DNA of 64,000 nucleotides from Glandiceps talaboti (Eukaryota; Hemichordata; Enteropneusta; Spengelidae), in assembly GCF_964340395.1 (NCBI RefSeq), contig NC_135553.1, positions 14,185,001 to 14,249,000 of the forward strand. Reading direction: 5' to 3'. The notes beneath the pieces are model-generated. The model had not been told where the DNA came from and did not search any database. It worked only from the letters and a program-made list of their open reading frames with translations. Made by a program: the position numbers and the translations under genes. Positions 1 to 49,166 of this stretch are shown here, in pieces; the first letter of the stretch is position 1; every line of letters begins with the position of its first letter.

Positions 1-7320
<7,320 letters not shown>

Positions 7321-7565
7321 TGATGAAAAACATAAGCTTACGTTTGGAAGAACGAATGAGAAGTTCGACAATGGGGGCACGAAATACAACCTTAAATACC
7401 ACCCCCATATCATATACTACGCATGGTAGTTTAGTATGAAATAGCGTAAAGTTTATTAACCCTAAAGTTTGTTTGTCGTTTTGCATTGCTGAACTTATAA
7501 TAGTATAACAGCCTATCAATTGTAATGATTTTCAAGGAAGACACTATAGGAAAAAAACACATATA

Positions 7566-7748
7566 TACAGCACATTGCAGATTACTGTTCAACCTCGCTG
7601 TTTGTTACAATCACACAGCAACCCCTTTGATCAGGAACTGCACACACTGCACTGAAAATTGCGAAATCGCAATTTCTTGCTACATTTAGTATGATGAAAT
7701 CAACCATTTAAACACACTGCAACTAAACGCAGACAGGCGGGCACCAAC
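7566..7748. mobile_element. Long-inverted-repeat element, copy 2 (left half)
   Basis: The left arm (tacagcacattgcagattac, aactgcacacactgcactg) runs to the central block (gcaactaaacgcagacagg). It then passes directly into a (GGAC)n/(CAGA)n microsatellite; the right half is missing. Confidence 0.52.
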
Positions 7749-7769
7749 GTACGGACGGACGGACGGACG

Positions 7770-7800
<31 letters not shown>

Positions 7801-7802
7801 AT

Positions 7803-7838
<36 letters not shown>
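7749..7838 (+). repeat. (GGAC)n/(AGAC)n microsatellite
   Basis: Two tetranucleotide phases in series, joined to the truncated long-inverted-repeat element. Confidence 0.95.
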
Positions 7839-7839
<1 letters not shown>

Positions 7840-8011
7840 GTACAGTAATCGGCAATGCGCTGTGTGTAAGCCATATAATTGTTTAAGGGCATGATTACAC
7901 ATACGGCTTGAACGGTTTGATGTAGAATTTCAGTTTTTTGCTATTTTCTTGTTACAAACGTTAAATTTACATGTAAAGAAGACAAATGTAATTTTCACAA
8001 AAACATTATCA

Positions 8012-8017
8012 AATAAA
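8012..8017 (+). promoter_or_regulatory. Candidate poly(A) signal AATAAA (IF gene)
   Basis: First canonical AATAAA seen after the IF stop codon, about 690 bp downstream. A second pair occurs at 8507-8516. Which one is used cannot be told without transcripts. Confidence 0.3.
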
Positions 8018-8506
8018 CTTTAGAATTTATGTTTTTGTCCTACATCAATTTCACTTGACGTAGACAAGCATTCTGTCAGAGTTTTGTAATTATATCAGAT
8101 AATTAAGTGTCTAACCTTTCTTTCCCCAAGCAATGTGCTAGCTTGATAAACAGGCCTTTTGCCTCCACTCAAAGTCCGAAGTTGCTCTTGTGCGTGTATG
8201 ATAATGCGCTTGTCCAGTAAGACATATATCATGATCACTTCTTTCAACTGAAACACACAAAACTTGCCAGAATACATGTATCTTGTATGAGTTTCAGTTT
8301 TTACTGTCATTGCATGCTTTCTAAACCTGGTAATTACAAAAATCGTTTATATTAAAAATTAAATATTAACTAATATAGCTAGCACTACTCCTTGTCAAAC
8401 TATTGTGCCAAACGAATACAATAGCGGTATTTTTTTATGTCTCTATGACAGATTACAGTTGTGTCTCCTTTGTGTTTCCCTTATGGGATACATTGTGGTT
8501 TTTTTG

Positions 8507-8516
8507 AATAAATAAA
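8507..8516 (+). promoter_or_regulatory. Candidate overlapping poly(A) signals (IF gene)
   Basis: Two overlapping AATAAA hexamers follow a T-rich run about 1.2 kb after the IF stop codon. This is the alternative site to 8012. Confidence 0.3.
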
Positions 8517-9420
8517 TGGACACACTTCAACTCAGATTAACAATAGCAGAGACACAACACACACAGAGGATACTGTACCTCAGGATATTGAAGATAAATA
8601 AGCTTTTCTATTCTTTTACAGTGTAGTACTGAGAAAACAGGCACGGGTGGATTCTAGTATTGGGGTTCTAAAACCCGTCGGCTAATGGTTTGTGACGTGT
8701 ATTCGACGAATAATTTTTTTGAAAGTGGGTTTGTTAATAGTTCATAAATTTGATACATCAGCTGTAAATGTATTAGGGAACAGCAATCGTCACACGCACG
8801 TTTCAACGTATAGGGTAGACCTGACCACACAGGTATGCTCTCTGTACATTGTAGGCATTTTCCACACGTCGTACAAATTCTTTGTTAATGGTATTTTTAT
8901 ATGTCGTCATTTTTTTCCGTTTTGTGTTCTTCCTAGTCATTATCTCACACCAAGCTCCACCGTCGCCCACAGAGACTTCTGCTGACACGTTTACACACAG
9001 CCTTGATGATGTTAATGGCTATTATTGTTTATTTCTACTGGTAAACACTGAACATGCATTATTTGTGTGCTTCTATATACCAAGTATGCTAGGCACCTTT
9101 TTAAATTTTTTCTCTCCATCAAATGATGTTGTCCGGGTGTGTGTAATAATGTCATGTCCCTTGAGTGAAACGCCAAACTATCCCCGTTTCTCCTGTAAGT
9201 GCTTCGATAAATTATGTGTATACAGACAGTCACAAACTCGTGGAAATGTCTATACAGAAGTAGCAAGAATTACAATGTGAAATATTTCCATCTACTGAAG
9301 AAGAGCTACATCATTATTTATATAAAAAGGGGCTTTTTAATATCATAATACTATTTTTTCAAACTGGTAAAATACGTGCACGTCTTACAAAGAAAAGTTG
9401 CAAATATACACAAAATGAGT

Positions 9421-9655
9421 GGAGTTGTGGAGTCATGATGGGTGAATGGATAGCGTGACCGGCTTGGTTGCAGGTTCGAGCCCTGCCGCTGCCTTCTGTT
9501 TGTTTATGAGTGGCTAAAGTCCTTGGGCTGTTGATGAGGGGCTGTACATGTTGTGCCGTTCTAATTCGAGCCAGGGGGTAATAATTGTAAAGCGCTTTGA
9601 GCACGGCGTGGGAAAGCGCTATATAACCCAACATTATTATTATTATGATAAAATT
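9421..9655 (+). mobile_element. tRNA-derived SINE, full copy
   Basis: A tRNA-like head with a Pol III B box (ggttcgagccc, 9473-9483) is followed by the body and a 3' end with taaagcgctttgagcacgg and gaaagcgctatata, then an (ATT)n tail. The 3' domain resembles the conserved tail shared by several animal SINE families. Related copies lie at 18319 and, inverted, at 38862. Confidence 0.7.
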
Positions 9656-9664
9656 AAAGAAAAA

Positions 9665-9802
9665 AAACCACACACACACACACACATACACAGAGAGAGA
9701 GATACAGACATGCATGCATACATACATACATACATACATACATACATACATACATACATACATACATACATACATGCATGCATGCATGCATGCATGCATG
9801 CA

Positions 9803-9836
<34 letters not shown>

Positions 9837-9891
9837 CATACATACATACATACATACATACATGCATACACACACACACACACACACACAG
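9665..9891 (+). repeat. (CA)n/(CATA)n/(CATG)n compound microsatellite
   Basis: Starts about 10 bp after the (ATT) tail of the SINE at 9421. Confidence 0.95.
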
Positions 9892-9942
9892 ACTAGACAG
9901 ACCGACTGTTCTACTGGAAAGAAGGTGGGTAGGTATTATGTA

Positions 9943-10014
9943 AGTGGATGGATGGATGGATGGATGGATGAATGGATGGATGGATGAATGAATGAATGGG
10001 TAGATGGATGGATG
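9943..10014 (+). repeat. (GGAT)n microsatellite
   Basis: Tetranucleotide run with scattered changes to GAAT. Confidence 0.93.
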
Positions 10015-10418
10015 CATACGTATCTAGAGGGGGTGAGTTAGAGAGGAGCGGGAACGAGTGGGTGTTGATGGCAAGATCACTGAAAGTTTATCATATTTAC
10101 GGGGGGGGGGGTTGGAATGGGCGAGAGAGAGAGTGAAAGTAGATGATGTCGAAGTTCTTGTTAATGCATTACATTTTCCCTAATAATAACACTTGGTTTG
10201 TGTCACGCTCTCCTAATTACCACAAACACAGTTCAATGTTCGCCATTGAAAAAAATCAACCATGTATACCATTGTAGCAAACTCAATACCATCTCATCAA
10301 TAGTAATAACATACATATTTTCTATCACACACATTCTCAATGTAAATATTAAAGCTGTATGCAAATTCTATGTCAGTCTATCTAATTAGCAAGAGTGAAA
10401 TACACAACATACCCGATA

Positions 10419-10575
10419 ATTAATTAATTAATTAATTAATTAAATTATGTATGTATGTATGTATGTATGTATGTATGTATGTGTGCATGCGCGCGAGCGT
10501 CTATATGTCTGTATGTTTGTTTGCCTGTCTGTCTGTCTGTATCTATCTATATATCGATCTATCTATCTATCTCTC
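10419..10575 (+). repeat. (ATTA)n, (TGTA)n, (TGTC)n, (ATCT)n series
   Basis: Four short tetranucleotide tracts in a row. Confidence 0.9.
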
Positions 10576-11070
10576 TAGCAAACTAGCTATCACCTGACAG
10601 TATTGTTTATTTGGGTTCACATTGATCTACAATGTATCATTTGATATGGATACACGTTATCAGTGTCTGTAATTTCTTCATGTAATTCGTTAGAAAAAAC
10701 TTCGTATGAGATAAAACAACAACAACAACAACAATATTGTGCCGCTTAATTGAAACTCTATACTCTCTCTAGTATGGTAGTATGTTTGCTTTGTCAGAGT
10801 CATTGACATTGCAGCATGTCGTATAATGACATTTTGAAATTCCCATTTTGTTTAAAAAGTAATCTGGCTAAAATGTATGAGTATATCTCATTAAATATTC
10901 ATGTAAGCGACATCTTCATTGAATTGAAACTTTAAGGGATATTTTGCCAGGGACGCAGTATGTGTGTTTCAAGAAGACGGAATTTATATTGATACTGATC
11001 AATCACAAGGACGGTCCTGGCAAAAAATACATATACGAAGTTATTTATCGGTTACTGGCATGAACATTAA

Positions 11071-11204
11071 TTGACTGACTGACTGACTGACTGACTGACT
11101 GACTGACTGATGTATCGATTGTTATAAAATCTAACAGTTGTAATATGATATATATACGTGTGTATGTATGTATGTATGTATGTATGTATGTATGTATGTA
11201 TGTA

Positions 11205-11239
<35 letters not shown>

Positions 11240-11350
11240 ATGTATGTATGTATGTATGTATGTATGTATGTATGTGTGTGTGTGTATGTATGTATGTATG
11301 TATGTATGTATGTATGTATGTATGTATGTATGTATGTATGTATGTATGTG
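11071..11350 (+). repeat. (GACT)n and (GTAT)n microsatellites
   Basis: GACT tract to 11110, then GTAT with GT patches from 11157. Confidence 0.95.
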
Positions 11351-12362
11351 GGGGGGTGGATTGATTGATGAATGGATGAGTGGGTGTGCGTGTGCGTGTT
11401 ACAATATAATATATCCAATCTTTATTTGAACCTGTAATTTTAAAAATGAATAACAATTATCATTATTATTTTTAATATCGACTGAAAGATAATTAATTGA
11501 TCACGACTTTCGTTGAATGCTGGTACCAGTTGTATCCCTCAGGGATAACCATCACCGTAAAGACGAGGTAATGATAGCATGATCATTTACTCTATTTATG
11601 AGAGTTTGACAACACTAGACGGTAAATGGTTTCAAAATACGCAACAAAAATAAATGTTTGACTAGGTTTCGCATCAAATGTATCCAGGCTGGCAAATTGT
11701 GACAAACGATACATTACCGCACCAATACATGTACCCTGCAAAATCTTACTTCACGGATGAGGGGGTACACACATTTCTGTTCATACGTTGAAACTAGTCG
11801 TAGATGCCAGATATTTTAATATTTTTGTACGAATTTAATTTTCTGTTAGAGAAAAAGAAGAAGACTTTGTTGGTCACTATATCTATTTATAGTTATCTTT
11901 GTTTAAACGTTAAATGGAGAGAGGGGCAACAGTGGAAATTCATTAGAATTTCTGAACAATACAATTTATGAAAAAAATGCAACTTTTACATGCGATACTA
12001 AAATATTCCCAGGAGAACTGATCATTTCATGATTAAAAATATGATTAAATGTCAACAAATTGGTGAAGTGTTTATAATGATTATTAGAAGTAAAAGCATA
12101 TTAATTATTCATAGATATTTTTTGAAAACATAGCAGTTGTCAAGCATTACTTATAAACATATCATCACTCACATCGTTCTAACGTATGCATACGGAGAGT
12201 ACATCAAGATCGACTGTCGCAGTGTAGGATTTTTTTTTTTGGCGTAAGTGCTCAAGTAGACCAACTTTTATTCTTCGAAAATAGCAACTGTACTGGACCA
12301 CGGCAAATGAAATAATTCCTGGTTCCATAAGGATATACATGTGAAATAAGAATTGTTTGTTG

Positions 12363-12402
12363 TGGTGACGGTGGTGGTGGTGGTGGTGGTGGTGGTGGTG
12401 GC
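12363..12402 (+). repeat. (GGT)n microsatellite
   Basis: Short trinucleotide run about 90 bp upstream of the first ATG of the PKD1-like gene. Confidence 0.93.
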
Positions 12403-12492
12403 TTAGGTCATGGATTTTCATGTCAGCGGTGAGCGATACTTTGGATCGTAGTTAGCATAAGTCGGATACTAGTTTTGAGACTACTACTAAAT

Positions 12493-41714
<29,222 letters not shown>

Positions 41715-41843
41715 TATGATATATAATTGTTTTGTTTTGACAGAAACGTTCTTATAGATGCTCATTTACATCACAAGACAAAACAAGGGTAATATAAGAT
41801 TGCGATGACTTCATGTACATACCGGTATATAAAGTCCAGATTA

Positions 41844-41960
41844 TCGGTTACACACAAACTCTCAGCGTTGAGGGCTCCACTAAGAGAACCACACACCCGC
41901 CTCCGACTTGTCTTGGGAGCTCGTATTGGAGCCCTCAACGGTGAGAGTCTGTGTAACCGA
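41844..41960. repeat. Inverted repeat, ~33-bp arms, 49-bp loop, PKD1-like 3' flank
   Basis: Left arm 41844-41878 (tcggttacacacaaactctc and on to gttgagggctcc), right arm 41928-41960 (ggagccctcaacggtgagag and on to tgtaaccga). Arms pair with one substitution and a 2-base bulge. It lies about 130 bp after the stop codon, so it is probably in the 3' UTR. Confidence 0.82.
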
Positions 41961-42249
41961 GACTATGCCAAATTTTATCTAGCTACAATAATACTTAATA
42001 TATTTAGTATATAGTTTGCCTATGACACATTGAAATGTTGTTTTGCAAGTAACGTCCAGCTTGCAAACGTGCATATGTATGTAAATTTCCGGAAAAGGTA
42101 CTTAATTATGATGGAATTCGGAGTTTCTTTCTTGAAGCTCAGTAGTAAAGCAGTGATCTTTGAATACTGTTTACATGTTTAATACATTGTAAATATACTT
42201 TTCGAGGAACAGAAATGCATCATTATATAAGTTCAAGTCTAGTAACGTA

Positions 42250-42251
42250 TG

Positions 42252-42310
<59 letters not shown>
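42250..42310 (+). repeat. (GT)n microsatellite
   Basis: About 30 dinucleotide units. Confidence 0.97.
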
Positions 42311-42313
<3 letters not shown>

Positions 42314-42429
42314 ATGTATTTATGCAAGGGCAAAACCTTAGAATTTTGTCCCTGCACACATTTTTGGAAAGCAACATTCTGAGTTATAGCTATCATACAC
42401 GATATGCCTCTTAATTAGCATATTGATTA

Positions 42430-43030
42430 AACGAAAGTACATGACATTTGAAGCTTGCACACCTAACATAGTGTCTTATTACCGAATGTACAAAATAATA
42501 TGAAATTTGAAGATTGGGCCTACATAAAAATTGTGTGGTTCCGATTACGCTCAATTTTAGAATAGTTTTTTTATTTTATTTTTTTTATGTGTGAGTGCCT
42601 AGTTCAGGTAGTTATGTTTTCCGTTGTTTTCGTATGGTCGCTGTGTTATTGGTTTCTTCTCATCGGATGTACAGCCATTACTCGTTTTAAGTTGATGTCA
42701 GTTTCCGCATCCACTATCTCTTGCGAGACTTCGACTTCACAATTTTCGCGATTTTATTATTTTTTCTCGAATAAGTAAAAAAAAAATTAGGGGTCGGCAG
42801 TGAAAAACTAGATGGGGTTGGGCAATCGGAACTAAACAATGTTTTAGGCTTTGCATTCATAGGATATTGCCTAATTACCGAAAATCGTTAATTATGGAAA
42901 TCACTCATTGCAACTAAAACTATGTCAACAGCCTTGAGCAGGCCCTGTAATTCATTTGCGCTTTGTTATGATTGCTGTATGTATGAAATTATATGAAATT
43001 TGAAGCTCTCATTTTTAAAGTGGCACAAGC
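42430..43030 (+). repeat. Dispersed repeat (AATTAGGCA family), split by a MITE
   Basis: The left half ends aataatatgaaatttgaag. The right half resumes ttgcattcataggatattgc, then ctaattaccgaaaatc. The uninterrupted order of these blocks is seen at 23065-23110. Confidence 0.5.
42516..42850. mobile_element. MITE with TAGGCCTA-type ends, copy 2 (nested)
   Basis: Starts gggcctacataaaaattgtg and ends aactaaacaatgttttaggc, with the same internal blocks. It interrupts another dispersed repeat, whose two halves flank it (42430-42515 and 42851-43030). Confidence 0.7.
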
Positions 43031-43737
43031 TGAGCTCTGGAGGTTTTGTACTCGAGAGGGTTAACAAAATACTTACATAAAACTATGGCTAAACTGACGA
43101 AGTATAAAGTTTAAGACTATCTATATTCATCCCTTCAATTGCTTTATTAAAAAAAACGTCTCCTGGCGTTCTTAGTACAGAAGCAAGATCGCCGTGGGGA
43201 AACCGCTCCGATACGTGTAGAAGAGTTTTTTTATAAACGGTATCACATGATCAAGATGACAAAACTTTGATGACGTCAAGAGGTAACAATTTATGCCGTG
43301 ACCTGTGACCCGTTTGTACAAATGGTGGAAGCTCTAGCTAACTCGACAGCTGACCTGGCGATACGATCTGGTAAGTACAGGGCCCGGGTACAAGGTACTT
43401 GTTCATACGATGTCGGGCTGTTGGGTTGCATTTTCATATACCACTTTGCTACAAAATGAATGACAATGAGCTGATATCTATCTCTGATTTAACCGAGAAA
43501 AATGCTGTGGTTAATAAAACAGGTGCTCGTGAAGGGTATCATCTGGAGATGTTCGATGTATGTCGTGTATCATACATGCATGAGGCTCAGTGACTGCCAG
43601 TACCGTTTACCGCAGTCCTACTACAAGGAGGCCAGGCACAGTGTTACAAATATATATATATAATATATATACACACAAAGACGCAAAATATGCATGGGTT
43701 AATGCAAATGCTAAACGAAATCATTGGATACTATCTA

Positions 43738-43738
<1 letters not shown>

Positions 43739-43824
<86 letters not shown>

Positions 43825-43833
43825 ATATATATA
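43739..43833 (+). repeat. (AT)n microsatellite
   Basis: About 95 bp with one TT interruption. Confidence 0.97.
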
Positions 43834-44389
43834 CGGGCCTGTTTCTATGTGTATACAACAACATGTCCACCGAAAATTGTGAAAATACCAGTAATTAGAC
43901 ATTGACCAGTGATTGATATTATCCATAGGCAGTACAGAAACACATTGAAATCGTGTTCGCCGGGTGCGGACCCAAAATAAATGTTGACTTGATTTATCGC
44001 TGACTTGGAATCAAATTGCAAACCAAAAGATGACATTGAGTCCTAATCATCAATATACAGCATACACAACCCAACCGCCGGAGCCATCTCCCCTTTCTGC
44101 CGTAAGACGTGTATTGCATATAAATGCGTACTACTCTGTTGGTTAAAAACGATAAAGGGTTGTTATCCGGGAACTTTATAGCAAACTAAGTATATTATAA
44201 TATTAACGTTGACGTAGTATTCATCTTATCTCAGAACTCAAAATCGGTTAACCGTACATGATCATCCTTTGAACATTTAAACTGAAGAATGTTTTTTTCC
44301 GGTATTTGACTCTTGATCAACTCCTTGGCTCTTACCCTCACATAGCAATGATACGATGAGAACATTTAACATTAATTACGGTCGTCGTA

Positions 44390-44419
44390 ATATCAACATC
44401 TTAACCGCGATGTTGATAT
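44390..44419. repeat. Perfect 11-bp hairpin
   Basis: atatcaacatc, an 8-base spacer, then gatgttgatat. A second, weaker pair (ttaacc / gggttaa) overlaps it. Confidence 0.7.
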
Positions 44420-45171
44420 CGATGGGTTAATAATATCACAATCTATAAAATTGCGAAATTCAATTACATGTGATAGTCCCAAGTATAAACCAATTAAAAG
44501 TTATGGAGCATTAATGTTACGGGGAAACTGTTCATATACTTTTAGCGGGAAAGTGCTATTAAATTGCCATTAGCAATTCGCTTAAAACTGTTCGAAATTT
44601 CAATGACATTTGAATTCTGCCAAAAGTGATGTTTTATGATTTATTTTCGCAATTTGTCGCCAATTCTATACCCTCGATGACGAATTCGTTTTACTCGTCG
44701 AAAACACAGTTTCGTATAATCCCCTATTGATAAAGTATTTACCACGTTTATTACGTCGTTAAACAAGACAATCCTCTTTGCGGCATCTATGCTCAACGCC
44801 GTAAAACCAGCCCTCTTTCCGACAGCGATGACGTACAAAACAATATGTCCGTCAGATTAGACATCAGAGCACATCTACGCTCTGTCTCGCGCGAGTGCAC
44901 GTGAAAGGCTTGCTATTTTTGATCGCGAACAAGCCTGAGTAAATCATACTATGGCTTGCCTTTGGTAGTTCTGTTGTAGACTTTTCTTCCGGCCAATAAT
45001 GCAGATAGTAAAATATGGTTTTATGGTTCAAGTTATGGATGTTGGGCCAATATGGTTTTCGATATACGTACAATTGATACCATATATAGACTATTGGATA
45101 GGATTTCCGTTACAACATTTTCCTAATCTAAATTTTTTTCTCAACACGTCCAACGTCTGGTTTGTTTTTCA

Positions 45172-45362
45172 AGTTTGTTTGTTTGTTTGTTTGTTTGTTT
45201 GTTTGTTTGTTTGTTTGTTTGTTTAAAAGAAATGAGTGAATGGCTTTGGATGATTGCTTGTCTGTCTGATTGGTTGGTTGGTTTCTTGGTTGGTTGGTTT
45301 CTTGGTTTCTTGGTTTCTTGGTCGGTCGGTCGGTCAGTTGCTTGGTTGGTTCGCTGGCTGGC
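45172..45362 (+). repeat. (TTTG)n, (TTGG)n, (GGTC)n series
   Basis: Linked tetranucleotide tracts differing stepwise by one base. Confidence 0.94.
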
Positions 45363-47382
45363 TGTAACTATTAAACTTGTTCATTTTGGATTTGTAGATT
45401 TATGTAACTTATACCACAGGTTAATTAACATTGTTAAACCGTACATGGAAATACATTAGTGTACAAACATGACAATTACCGGAAATTATTTTTTTCGAGA
45501 TAGTATGATGAACATTAATAGTGTATAAAGTTGTTCTGCAGGAATGCGAATGTCACAAAACTGATCAAAAAAGGTCAACAACCCCCCCCCCTCCTCAGAA
45601 GGAGACAAAATCACGTGACGTGTTGCAATACGGTACTCGTTAGAGGACTGAATAAAAAAGCTTACAAGTAAAATTGACTGAATTTTATCACATGGTATGA
45701 CGTCCTATAACTAGTAACTGGAAAGAGGAGTGTGGTGTTATTACAGCGAATTTATTTGCTTGCACAGTATATGGCCATAGGGATTTCGTCCGCTAAAGTG
45801 GTGTTCAGAGAGTACATGTACTCTGACAATGTGATTCTTGCGCACAGATTTTCGGAAAGGGCGCTTTGCTGCGTCGTCGCGCGCCGCCCCCGATGTCGTC
45901 ACCATCGATCATTCTATAAATGCTCCGATCCGTTGCTATTTCATACGTGTATCCAAACACGTGAAGGGGGCGTCGTGATTTACAAAATATTTCTTTGTGT
46001 TTTTGGTTTGTTCCGAAACCCAAACAAGGGTGTACTCCATGCCCTTGTTTTTAGGTAAGTTCATTTTATACCCCTGCGTGATGTCAAACTCTCTTTCAAA
46101 CTATGTCGAACGTTTGCGTTTCCTATTCTGATAGCCTGCCCCAACATAAATAAAATTTCACGGTTCGTTTGTTTTGAGCATATCACAAAAGATTGACTCT
46201 GTGCGGCACACAATTAAAATGTATTAAAATGATGAAATTGCTATTTTGCCTAACCATATGTTCGGAGCACTCAGTGAATGCGTATTTGCATATGAAGAGT
46301 GCCAACTGCAGCCTTGTTGATACACAAGAAAGGAAAGTCACCAAACCCCCTAACTATAGTATAATTAAACCCCCATCACACTGAATATACTTTCGAATCA
46401 TGATCTCCACTGAGACCGAATTCGAAAGTCGTTGAAAATCGTCAATCTGATGAGCTTAAGTTAGTGTGTGGTAAAAAACAACTTTGCACTTTTAGCTGAC
46501 AGTGAAACCTAAACCTGCGTCAATGTTTAAACCCCTTGACTACCCTACTTTGTAACCAATAAACACCATTTTTTTCAAAATGCGAGCTTTCCTTCTCATA
46601 CTTTACTGTAATTTCCATCATATCAATCTAAAATAAGAGACCATCTCATGAAAACAACTATTTTCAAAAAATGAATATTTTGGCGGGAAAGTCGATTTGA
46701 TGTTGCACAACAATAAGCTTAATGCGCGCGGGTTTTTTTCCCGACGATGTACATAGTCCTTCAACGATTTTCTCAACCCCAGGGTTTAAGGAATTCGTAC
46801 ACAGTAATGGGCATAGAGACTTTAAATCAATTCACTGGGGCTATTTGTTTTTCAATTGGTATCGTAGCGAAGTTAACCTTGTACGAAATTACTAATTTTA
46901 CTCAATACGTTCTGGTACATTCACTTCATATATATCATGGTTGTCCCCCAGGCCCGACAAGTTAATAGGAGCGGGAGGTAAAAAAAAAACCGACACAGAT
47001 GTGAACCTACAAATTTACAAAGGGAATTAACATCAAATAGAAGCTATATGTATAATAGTGTGAGTTTTAGTGTTAGTTGATTCAAGAGCGACCCGCATAG
47101 CACTCATTGTACTATGACCACAATCGCCGTTCATAGATCGCTAAACCCCAGGTTTTTGCAACTACTAAAAAGTGATCATTCTTGAAACAGGTCAGATAGC
47201 GTTATTCTATTCCCCTAGCATTCGGGAAAATCGAATGATGACCCATCACTTAATCTTGAAGTTAATCTTGAAGTTGGTGGTTACTTTTGAATCGAAAATG
47301 TCTTATTTGAATCCGGCCAAAAAGTAAAACGTTTCCGGATTCGTAGCAACTAACAACTGGTAGAGCTCTCACCAAGAATATA

Positions 47383-47653
47383 ACATGCTCAATTTTAGAA
47401 TTGGGTGGGAAGATTTGTTTTCAATATGTGAATGTCTAGTTCAAGTAGTTATGTTTTCCATTGTTTTCCATATGCTCTCTGTGTTATCGGTTTCTTCCCA
47501 TCAGATATACAGCCATTAGAGATTGGAAGAACAGTTTTATATCGAATACGTAAAAAAAGGCTAGGGTCTAAAAAAGTCTAAGTTGACTTCGCTGGTCGGC
47601 CGTGAAAACTAGGTGTGGTCGGGTAACTGGAACCAAATATTTTTTTAGGCCTG
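47383..47653. mobile_element. MITE with TAGGCCTA-type ends, copy 3 (left end lost)
   Basis: Begins inside the element at tgctcaattttagaattg, so the left inverted repeat is missing. The right end, ggaaccaaatatttttttag plus gcct, is intact. The internal part is rearranged. Confidence 0.62.
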
Positions 47654-49166
47654 ATACCAAAAAAAAAAGGTGTCGGTTACGAATTCTCGAAGGTGTGTGC
47701 TTTCTCAGCCATTTCTTTCTTCAAGGTGTTTCTGATGAATTAAATTTATCGAAAATGGAGTTTTAGTTTCAGACAATGACACGTTAATAGGATAGTCAAA
47801 CGTAAGAGGCACCGTAGCGATGAACCCCTAGCTAAGATTACAAATTATCATGGAAATATAAATAGTTACACTTCCCAATTAAATGGAAAATTTAATCTTG
47901 GAGTGTTCCTCTTGGTTTACTCGTGGCAATGTACAATGCAACTAGTACTTATTCCATCCAACTGTTACCACAAATGAAGCTGGCCGACCGCAAAAATTAA
48001 AAGAATTTCTCCAAGATAAAAATTATCTAAAAAAAACATAAAAAAGAATGTTCAACCAATTTCGTGTTCTTTTGTATACAATGAATATACATTAAGTCAG
48101 GTAAGAATTAATCATCGGAATAGTTGTTGCGCGAAATCTTAAATTAAGCTTATGCATTTCGAACGTGAACGGTGGGTGGAGGGGGGGGGGTGATTGGCTT
48201 TCTAAGCGTTTAGTTCTAAGAACACTTATATAAGCTTTTTAGGCCTAGACCTATCAATATACTTCTGCGTCTTTATGATGTACCGTAGGAGGCAAAATCT
48301 TGCTTTTTCAGATACAGACAGAATGGTTGGGATAGGGAGTCGTGTGCAAAAGTCTTTTATTGGCCCTTAAATAAGCGGTAATCCTGCAAGAGAGCAATAC
48401 ATTTATACGTTTAAACGTAACACACGAGTTAATTATTGCACTGTTAGCCTACCATCTTATGTGCATAATTGCGGCAATTCGGGAATGTTTAAAATTTGAG
48501 CACCGTGATCAGGGTGTGCAAGATGATGTCATTTTTTAACTACTGGGAGGAAAGAAATATAAGGGAAGTGGATATATTTTACAAGAATTATGTAGTTAGT
48601 GACATGTTAAATTATTAAGATGTAGTTCCCACCATCTGAATTTCCAAAAAATTATATTTCCACTGTTTCCGCACAGTGTCACCTGTCCGATGGAAACTCC
48701 TTTCTTACTTTCTTCGATTTTAATTTGTTTCAACGTTTTTTTTATTTTTCCTAACCCCCCCCCCCCCCTCGACAAGATTACTTGATGTTTATCTATTAGT
48801 GTGTACGAGTCCCTGCTGTACCTGAGCCAGACTAAGATGTTACGAACAGCCGTTACCTTATAATTTTGGATGGACGGGACTCGGGTTGCTGACATTGCAC
48901 ACATGTATTAGCACCGATGCAAGGATCATGCAAGCAATCACGCAAAGTCTAAAATGATATATAATGATTCTCCGGATGGATGATGTACATGTACATTGTA
49001 ATACTATTCTTCTGCAAGTTAAGTTTCGTATCACTTTTCATAAGTTGCTTGTTTGATTTCTTCAATATATTTGTTTTGTGTTCTTATGAAAAAATAATGA
49101 AGGAAGAGATAATGGAATAAACTATTAACAAGTACTTTTAAATTAATCGGAGCATGCCATATATAT

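Larger units (their letters stand above)
8520..12490. other. Intergenic region between the IF and PKD1-like genes
   Basis: About 4 kb without a supported exon. It holds one full SINE (9421-9655), several microsatellites listed separately, and otherwise AT-rich single-copy-looking sequence. Presumably it includes the promoter of the PKD1-like gene, but I see no clear TATA or other core element. Confidence 0.6.

Noticed and set aside
45732-46058. 108-codon plus-strand frame followed by gtaagt
   Set aside because: No recognisable domain, low-quality composition and no supported upstream exon; the donor-like end may be chance.
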